Source of the DNA: Acorus gramineus
Taxonomy: Eukaryota; Streptophyta; Magnoliopsida; Acorales; Acoraceae
Reading direction: 5' to 3'
NCBI GenBank assembly: GCA_030737835.1
Contig: CM060848.1
Coordinates: 8,484,118-8,548,117, forward strand
Length of the DNA stretch: 64,000 bases
Below are positions 56,101 to 64,000 of this stretch, piece by piece. A program made the translations under genes and the position numbers. Every line of letters begins with the position of its first letter. Positions within the stretch are counted from its first letter, which is position 1. Below the pieces are notes generated by a model. The model did not search any database. It saw nothing but the letters and a program-made list of their open reading frames with translations, and had not been told where the DNA came from.

Positions 56101-59100
56101 TTTATAATTTACGGATGTGCGCTCATTTTTTTCAAATATTTATTGTCACAATGACTTATTTATTTCTTATCATGTCTTTGCCTTATCCCTATCTTAGTTT
56201 GTTCAATATCTATCATGTCACCTTATCCAAAATGCTGTTGCAGCCGTGTCCTTGACCTCCCGGTCCGTGTCCATTCTCCATAGACCATCAGGCTTTCTTG
56301 GTCCAACCATTTTCATTTTCATTTTTTTTTATGGATTAGCTTCAGTGAATGGTTAAAGTGTAATGGAGTCCAAGCATAGAATAAAATCTCATAGTTGTGG
56401 TGACTGCAATGTTCATAGTGCACAATGTGGCACCTTACATTATCAGTTACAAATAACTTTCAACACAGTGTGACATTACTTGTCCTTTGATATGCCTTAA
56501 CTCTTATAATATTGAATCAATCTCTATAATTCTGAATCAATCTCTCTACTGTCAAAATATTGCAGGAATGCTTGTGTGTTCTGGCTTATGATGATTCAGA
56601 ACTTGTATCAGTGGCTGCTCAGGAATCCCTTGAGACTTTGTTTATGTTGCGTGAACAATACCTTTCAGAAAATGAGGTTGCTGAGATTTTTAACAGGTTG
56701 GTGGCTTGGTGCTTTCAAAGTTGTTTAGAAGAAGAATTTGGAACCTAAATTTTTAGAAGTCATTGTCGGTAATCCCGTGGATTCTGTAACAGGCTCATTG
56801 AAAAGCTGCCTAAATTGGTTCTTGGAAGTGAGGAGAGGATTGTAGTTTCACATGCCCAGAAACTGCTTGCAGTGATGTACTATGCAGGCCCTGAAAATGT
56901 TGTAGACCACCTTCTTCGTTCATCTGTAAGCAGGAAAAATTTCAAAATGATGGCTGTCTTGTTATCTGTGAGATAGCTAGAATGTTATTATTATTATTGT
57001 TGTTGTTGTTTGTTTGTTTATTTATTTATTTATTTTGAAAGAACAAGTTTTTGGGGTTGGCTTTATACAATTTGTTATGTCATGAATTCCTTTAGGATGC
57101 CATCTCTCTTGTGAAACATTATTTAAGAAACACCTCCCTACAAAGTATACACCCAAATCCTCATGTATCTCCCTCTTATGCTTTTCCCAATATGAACACA
57201 ACCTAAGATAATTTTCTTAAAGATGCAGTCATCATATGCATTGCACGACATATAAGATAATTTTCTCATTTCATCAATTTATTACCTACTGAAATTTCTT
57301 GAATTTTCTCTAATATCTGCACTTGTATGTATTTTGTGTCTACATATACACACATTTTTACATAATTACATATATGCAAGTTTCAATCCATTTCCTGGTA
57401 AAGATTTGTGCTCTGTGTGATTGTTCCAAAATCCATGACAACGTGTATCTTTTGACCAATTCTAGTATGTCAACAAAGTACAGGGGAGAAGATCTCACCA
57501 TGTCTCAAATTATTTATCTTGCTTTAACAGATCATTCAGCAACCTCAGTACTTTATGAATGACATCTGATCCATTGTAACAGTATTAGCTGAATTGTTGT
57601 AATGTAGAGTCCTTAATTGTCCAGCATTCCTCAATTGCTCAAACCATGGGGCACGCATCCAATCCATGTTAGTATTAGACATGCATGCGTGCATGCACAT
57701 ATATACAACCATTTTCAGCAGCATTTTTATGCGCATGTGTTGAATGATGAGATTAAAAAAATGCGTGTGCACACATACTGTCTCCATGATCATACACTGG
57801 TCATATTTGCATTGACCTTGCCATGACTATGAAATTTGTCTTTTGAGAATTGTCACTCTTTTGTTCTGCAAGGACAGCATCCACGAAGCCAATGGAACCC
57901 TTTATATGAAAATCCAAATTTCTTGCACTAGAACTCTTTGTCAAAAAGTTTATTTTTTAGTTTGAATGACCTTTCCAAAGAAAAATAAGAGAACTTTCCC
58001 TTTAATTTTATACCAAATGTGGTTTTTATGTATATATATATGCTCATAGTTTTTCTTTTTTTCACCAACATTCTTATCCATGTGACCGTGCAATCCAAAT
58101 TGTTGACATTGAAATTTACCTTTCAATTTTACTGGTGGCCCAGTACTCTTTGATTGCACAGACCAGAGGTTCTATGAAAAAATCTTCAGGATTTTTAGTT
58201 TATAATACATCAAAGGCATTTGAAAAGCATTTGCATGAGCTGTCATGCTCATCAAAACAAGCTAAAGACTCTCCCATATCTTTACCCTTCCAAATTGCAT
58301 TCCATTAACTTTCAAATACTTCGCCTCAAGCATGCCTTTAGTTCCACAATATTACACTACATCATTGGCAAACAACATGCATTTGGTAAAATCATCCCAG
58401 ATTTTAGAAGCCATTCATCAGTAGAGCTGACGGTCATTGATGAATACCCATAAAAAACAGAAAATCATTAATCTTCTGTGTGACACTGGTCGAAATTGAG
58501 TTCTCGTTTAGTCAATCATGAATATACACAACACACTGTTGTAGCACACTAGTATTAGCAAATGAGTGATAGTTGAACTTGACGAGTGTTATATTTATCA
58601 TAGCTTACAAATGAAATATGGCCATGCATTCCATCAATCACAGTTGATTATAGATTTCAGTTAAATTAGGTTGTCTTATGGTTGTGTTATTTATTTAGTA
58701 TCAAAATCTTGCTCTCTTGAAGTACAAATTTTGCAACATCCTTGCTATAAACGTTCTTTTGAATGTCCAGGGAGGCTGATGATCTTTTGTACTCTTGTTT
58801 GTAGTTAACAGCTGTTCGTTCCTTGGATTATCTCACTCTGTCCTTGAGTCCCAATTCATTATTTGCGGGCTCTGTTGACAAGCTGATTACACTAAAGCCA
58901 TTGTCATCTGGATACTTGCATTCAATTTCTGAACTAAGAGCTGGTGCTCACCTCAGCTGTGCTCACTCTAGTATTGTCAGCTCTGCTCCATCTAGTTTCT
59001 CCCTTCGCCAGTGTAAGAGTTTAACAAATCACATAGAGATTCTGCACAAGGATTATGAACTTCCACGCATGCCTCCTTGGCTTGCCGATGATAGTCAGAA

Positions 59101-62100
59101 GCTGTATCAGTCTCTTGCAGGAATACTTAGACATATTGGTCTATCCTTACTTGCAGGTATGCTTGGATGCAGAAAATATTATTGAACATTTTTATGCCAT
59201 GTATTTCTTTTTTGCTTACCATGTGTTTGACATTTTTATATTATGGCTAGACCCCAGGAATGAGATATCCTTGTCTACTATCATTGACACTCCACTAAAT
59301 TATTTGCGTGAACTGATTTCGGAGCTGCGAATGAAAGAGTATAGCAAGGAAAGTTGGCAATCGTGGTATGCTAGAAGTAGTTCAGGGCAAGTACTACGTC
59401 AGGCAAGTACTGCTGCTTGTATTCTAAATGAGATCATTTTTGGAATATCAGATCAGTCTGCCAATATCTATGAAAAATTATTTCATAAGTCTGGAAATAA
59501 AATGAAAGAGGTAAATATAAAGGGTGGAGAGGCTGGTATTGGTCATGTAGGTGATCCTGGACATACTGCAGTTATGGAGTCTGTTTGGAATGTTTATCAG
59601 CGCAAGGATGCAAGATCCCATGTGATAGATTGTGTTGGCAGTATATTACATGAATACCTCTCTTCTGAAATCTGGGATCTTGCTTCAGATCAGAAATCAT
59701 TCCTCTTAGCACAGGACATGGAAACTGAAAACTTGTCGCCACATTTTTTTCGTGATATTGCAAACCTGCACCAGGTACATTGCAATCGATTTATAAGCAG
59801 ATTTTTAATGGTTTCTGTTAACCATTTTTTAAAATGATTGTTATAAGTTTTGGTGCAATCAGGTTATAATTGATGGAATCGGCATCTTCAGTGTATCCTT
59901 AGGGAATGATTTTATTTCTAGTGGGTTTCTCCACTCTTCCCTTTATTTACTACTACAGAATCTTATCTGTTCAAACTATCAAATCAGAAGTGCATCTGAT
60001 GTTGTGCTGAGAGTACTTTCTGCTTCTTCTGATTTTCCTACTGTGAGTATCTGATATCCAATCTGCTCTCAGGAGACTGCAAATATGGACATGATTTGTG
60101 ATGTTATTCATCTTTAACAGGTGGGGCACTTAGTTCTGGCAAACTCGGACTATATTATCGATTCTTTATGCCGACAATTGCGACATTTGGATCTCAACCC
60201 TCATGTTCCTGATGTGCTTGGTTCTATGCTTTCTTATATTGGTGCTGCTCATAAAATATTACCATTACTGGAAGAGCCGGTATAATAAATGATCATTCCA
60301 AGCTGATTATTTATTTTTCGTTCGTTATAACTTTCATGAACCTACAACTCTTCACATATCAAGACGTGTGTGCATGTTATGTTTTATCACACTTGACAGA
60401 GTTCTTTCTAAGGTAGCATTTGGAAACACGTTTTGGTTGATTTTGCATTTGCAGGAATCAACGTAGCCCAAATGTGTTTCCAAACATCCCAAATGGTCAA
60501 CAATTTTTTTAAGAAGCTGAATATAGGTATTAATTAAGCATTAAATAGGAATCTAACAATCTATGCTTCTTGAGAATCTTTTGGGATGTCGAAACACTAC
60601 CTAAAGAAAAGTTGATGATTAAGTAACTTCCTATCTATGTGAAGAATAATATTGTAAATCTGAGAGAGCCATGTGATTGACTGATCTTTTTCAGATATTA
60701 TGACATTTTCAGATGAATCATGATATTGCAGTGGAATGTTTTTTCTAGGTTTTTTGTTTTCTGTTTAATATGGGCTTCAGTTACTTCTTCAACTACAAGT
60801 GTAGGATAAAATAAGTTCTTGAAAGAGCATGGGTGGCATATGTTTTCTCCACCATTTTGGTAGAAATTTCTGTCCTCATCTCACTGATGCTGAATGTGCC
60901 ACGAACTTTTAGTCAGAGCATTTTCTCCATTTCATAAATGCAGATATTATGTTCTGCGATGCAATCAGATTTTGTTTACATTTACTGTTCATTGTCAAAG
61001 TTATGCTTTTTTATGTTTGGACCAGTTATTATGAACACCATATAATGCTTGGGAATAATTATAAAAAATCCTGTCGGGAAATATTCTCTTCCGTGTGGAT
61101 TAATTATATCCAAAACGAAGACATTTTGATGCTATGGCATGGTGGACTGTCATATAACTCAATTTGCAGTACAGAAGCGTACATAAACTTTATACTTAAT
61201 ATGTGAAGGATAATCTAAACTTGGCATGAGGAAAGATATTAACTTGCACATATGAGTTACTACCATTTCTTATATGTGACCTTCATTTCCATACTTTTTA
61301 GCCATTGTTAGGTTTCATCAACATATGTTTAATATGCCATTCTGAACTTCAATTCATAGACATTGTAAATTTCCACAGATGCGAATCGTCTCATCAGAAC
61401 TTGAGGTTCTTGGTCGCCATCAGCATCCAGATTTAATCATTCCATTTCTCAAGGTATATCCGCACAATCATTTTCTTATCAATGCTTTTCAAATAATAAT
61501 TGGTGAGGTTTTTGGTGGTGCATGTTTTTTTTTTTTTTGGGTAAAAAAAAAAAAAAATGTATTAATAGTGGTTGAGGATTACAAAAATAGTTACAGCAAG
61601 AGTGGGTGGTAGTTACAAGCAAAAACTTAACAGGTAGCTCCAATCAGTGGTGGACCTCTCTAGCTGTCTTGGGAGGTAAGACCCATAACCATTATCTGGG
61701 AGTCCATTCCCATGGTGCCGTGAAGAGCACATTTTGATTGTCATGTGTACTTGACCTTTCCTTTTTATTTTTCATTAATAGTGTTTGAGGAATGTTGTTT
61801 TTATTGATATTATATTGGAGAGGAAATTAAATTGGCATGAACTTGAAGTTAAGGTCCCCTGGCAGTGGGTTTCATTTACTGACTTGGCAATGATCCATGT
61901 TTGTCATTGCTTAGTCACCTCATGACTTAATTTTTCTGTTGTTATTGATTTTGAATTAAATAGTGGAAGAGGGGACATCAAATAATGTATGGTGTCCATA
62001 GCCAATTCAGGTTTGTCATCTTATTTCAGTCAGTTTCAGGTGGATTGCATATCAAATGAATCCATACTTGACTCTGTTAGTCATATTTGGATCTGGTTTA

Positions 62101-63810
62101 GGTTCGGTCTGTTTTATCAATACCAAAATCTGACTGGTTTATTTGTTAGTTGTGATTTTTGAGTCATCAGCTTGCCTGAAAATATAAATAACACACAGCT
62201 ATTAATCAGATTTGTAATCTAGTAACTAGACTTATGCATTGACGTGGGACTGAGTATGTGCTGAAACATTTTTATTTCATAAATCTGATAAGATTGGGGG
62301 GATCCATATGTGCTCTGGTTTTGTCATGGTGAAGTCTGAATTGATCTCGAAGTACTGAACAATCACCTTTCTTTGTAAATAGCTTGTTATCTATAGATTT
62401 AAGCTAGGGTAACCTGCTTCACAAGGCTACTTTATTTCAAGCAAAGCATAATCTCGTCATTCCCTTTTGGATTGTGCGAAAATATATGTTAGCAAGGTGG
62501 TTGTTCCTTTGAATAAATGACAGTAATCGCACCATTCTAGATTCCAAAAATAGGAAAGGGAGTAGGGGATTCAATAATATCTAATTAGTTTGGTACTTCT
62601 TCCTGATTCAAATCAGATTTGGGGAGCCGACAGAGCTGGAGACAGAGAAGATTTAGAGATGTAAATAAAAAAAAAAACTGAGTTAGTGAAAACAGAAAAT
62701 CATAAAACGAGTTGAGTTGGCTGAGATGGTGGTTTAAAATGATAAGCTTTAAACTAAAAAATGATCTAGATATATATATTAAATTGACTCACCTGTGTAC
62801 AAATATTGGTTGTTTATGAGTCAAATTCTTCTGGCAAAGACCGCTTACTGCATGTTTTGAATTTCACTTAAACTAGCAATCCGTGCTTGATCAGAGCTCA
62901 TCCTAGAAATGCTTAATTAGCATTGTCATTCTAAACTAGTGATGTTTAACAAGTGGATAATTAAGTGTAAGCAAATGCGAAAAATTCATGTGTTAAATAA
63001 TTATTCATGTGGAGCCGTATGCAAGCATGCGTTATGTGGTGTTAAAGCAGCATATTTAATCATTAATGATTATATAATCTTTAAAAGTATTGGAATTTGA
63101 TTTATTATCTACTTCACAAAACATATATTATTTCACCAGTAGGTTATTCATCTACTGGTTTTTAATTCTCTTTTATTTCTTTTTTTCTTAAATCATGTTT
63201 TTTCCTGGAATTGTACCCAATTTGATTAATGAAATTTGGTGGTATGATTCCTGCCTCAATTTTTTTTTTTTTTAATATTGGTCTTTTGGAATGCAATTTC
63301 ACTGTTGGTGGATGTCTGAGAGGTTGTTTTGATCTCTGTTTATTTTTCATGATCTGCATCAAGTCTATATTGGTGTCTATAAGATGAAGATATGACGAAG
63401 ATGTGGTTTGCATGCAATGATCTATTCACTCATTTTAAATGGAACCAAATGTGTTTTCTATGTGATATTGTTTGCCTTGATCTTGGTAATTTCTGAGGCC
63501 TTCTCCTATACTTGCACCTTACATCAGAAGAATATTCAATTATTAGTTGGGTATCTTTATTCAATGTCTGTTGTCTAATGATGCCAATAATTTTTATTCG
63601 TCATCGTCATGTCTTATAATAACTTACCATATGTTCTTCAGGCTGTATTAGAAATTGCCAAGTCATGTAAGCGTGAAGCTTTGCTGATGCCCAACAATGC
63701 TCAATCATTATTTAAGCATGTAAAATCCAAGGTTGTTGATAGTGAGACGAAGGCTAAAGAAAATCACATAGAACACATTGATATATCTGAGGTGGACTCC
63801 CTGGATTCAG
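50144..63810 (+). CDS. TTI1: TELO2-interacting protein 1 homologue, partial (3' end beyond window)
   Basis: Fourteen exons: 50144-50331, 51614-51791, 52502-52810, 53255-53344, 53832-54296, 54421-54528, 56566-56696, 56793-56925, 58805-59156, 59251-59774, 59863-60042, 60121-60279, 61379-61453, 63642-63810. All introns are GT-AG and phases agree throughout, giving about 1020 residues. Family marks include Q-P-S-L-D-Y-T-L-L-P-F-L-L-L-V-D-A-A-V at about 58-76, E-E-F-R-E-G-I-L-R-C, L-T-A-V-R-S-L-D, E-S-W-Q-S-W-Y-A-R-S and R-Q-A-S-T-A-A-C-I-L-N-E-I-I-F-G. The protein is alpha-solenoid (HEAT/ARM) and, with TEL2 and TTI2, helps HSP90/R2TP mature ATM, ATR, TOR and related kinases. Plant homologues are about 1300-1400 residues, so the last quarter is missing here. 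The start is the first in-frame ATG after a TATA box at proper spacing. Confidence 0.92.
50332..51613 (+). other. TTI1 intron 1
   Basis: 1282 bp. Holds two tandem 30 bp units with TCAGCAGGTGTAAGATT at about 50909-50968, a G-rich block at 50850-50880, and a GTTT repeat next to the acceptor (51583-51605). No gene inside. Confidence 0.7.
51958..52205. mobile_element. Probable MITE in TTI1 intron 2
   Basis: GGACCCGTTGGATGTGAG at the left and the complement of CGAATCCAAATGGTACCC at the right look like GGACCCGTTTGGAT-type ends of plant miniature elements. Ends are imperfect and no target duplication is clear. Confidence 0.45.
54529..56565 (+). other. TTI1 intron 6 with an unassigned GC-richer insert
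   Basis: 2037 bp. 54940-55440 and 55740-56060 are GC-richer than the rest, with CACGTG and TGCGGCCGCATATA words near 55840-56020. They look inserted, but I can match neither ends nor coding domains. Confidence 0.4.
56926..58804 (+). other. TTI1 intron 8
   Basis: 1879 bp. ATT/GTT/TTTA simple repeats at about 56983-57033; otherwise no gene, tail or paired ends recognised. Confidence 0.5.
60412..60602. mobile_element. Small MITE in TTI1 intron 12
   Basis: Left GGTAGCATTTGGAAACACG and right complement GGTAGTGTTTCGACATCCC form terminal inverted repeats about 190 bp apart, with a second inner copy of AAATGTGTTTCCAAACATCCC at about 60470-60490. Non-coding. Confidence 0.55.
61525..61740 (-). mobile_element. 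Antisense LINE 3' tail in TTI1 intron 13
   Basis: A T run, then GGGTAAAAAA..., TGTATTAATAGTGGTTGAGG and ATTACAAAAATAG match the general look of antisense L1-type 3' ends, as at 9310. The rest of the intron (61741-63641) is AT-rich with no element I can place. Confidence 0.4.
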
Positions 63811-64000
63811 GTAACGCTTTGGTGTTGCAAATAGAAAAAACATTTACTGACATTCTTGACTTGATGAATTGTAATACTATTTTGTAGAAGACAAAGAGTG
63901 TTAATGGGTTTGAAGCTGATAGATTCCATATTAGATGCAGCTTGATCAAACGCCTATTAGACAAAGAGTGTTCTTTGGGGAGGCTTATTAGACATCTAAA

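Noticed and set aside
59258-59774. CCCCAG at 59252-59257 as the acceptor of TTI1 exon 10
   Set aside because: It would break the reading frame. The GCTAG acceptor ending at 59250 keeps phase and gives D-P-R-N-E-I-S-L-S.
63811-63887. Extension of the last TTI1 exon to the stop at 63885-63887
   Set aside because: A good donor follows at 63811, the extra peptide does not fit the family, and homologues continue well beyond this point, so I treat 63811 onward as intron.
1-64000. tRNA, rRNA or organelle-derived insertions
   Set aside because: The only tRNA-like words are primer-binding sites beside LTRs; no cloverleaf, rRNA block or plastid/mitochondrial gene piece was recognised.

Overview
The window is nuclear DNA of a flowering plant with a transposon-rich genome. 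This is shown by GT-AG introns, plant-type DUF295 genes, a plant TTI1 gene, long plant LTR elements that prime from initiator-Met tRNA, and many hAT- and Mutator-type MITEs. The lineage below angiosperm cannot be fixed from the sequence alone.

Host genes. Three protein genes can be supported, all on the + strand. Two are diverged paralogues of the DUF295 / KIB1-4 beta-propeller family, at 2073-3396 and 31859-33641. They lie 28 kb apart and the space between them is almost entirely transposons. Each has one intron, but at different positions. The third gene starts at 50144 and runs off the right edge. It encodes the TTI1 subunit of the TEL2-TTI1-TTI2 complex, a HEAT-repeat co-chaperone for PI3K-like kinases. 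Fourteen exons (about 1020 codons) are visible.

Mobile DNA, left to right: a Mutator-type MITE (1089-1508); a small non-autonomous Copia-like element with two LTRs (5683-7606, minus); a hAT-type MITE (8642-9077); a LINE tail (about 9540-10690); and then a nest of very long LTRs from 10908 to 29302. Within that nest, a + strand LTR (12752-16055) sits in a minus-strand LTR (from 10908), beside an inverted relative (16136-18930). A hAT-type MITE (19626-26205) is interrupted by an LTR (19628-25362), which is itself interrupted by another LTR (20787-23918). A further LTR occupies 26601-29302. Target-site duplications support most of these limits. After the second DUF295 gene come a 2.7 kb element with inverted repeats of nearly 1 kb (35183-37856) and a solo LTR (38636-46991). 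That solo LTR carries a complete gag-only retrotransposon of TR-GAG type (40204-45818).

Main novelty. All the long LTRs, from at least three sequence groups, share one layout. It consists of a splice-donor-like site, a 23-58 nt mini-exon-like block between acceptor- and donor-like sites, and then a conserved module in which TGAGC and GCTCA arms enclose variable loops just upstream of another acceptor-like site. One group also carries G-quadruplex-type repeats and CG-rich cores in the intron-like parts. I read this as a shared LTR leader-processing module. That is an inference from comparing copies inside this window.
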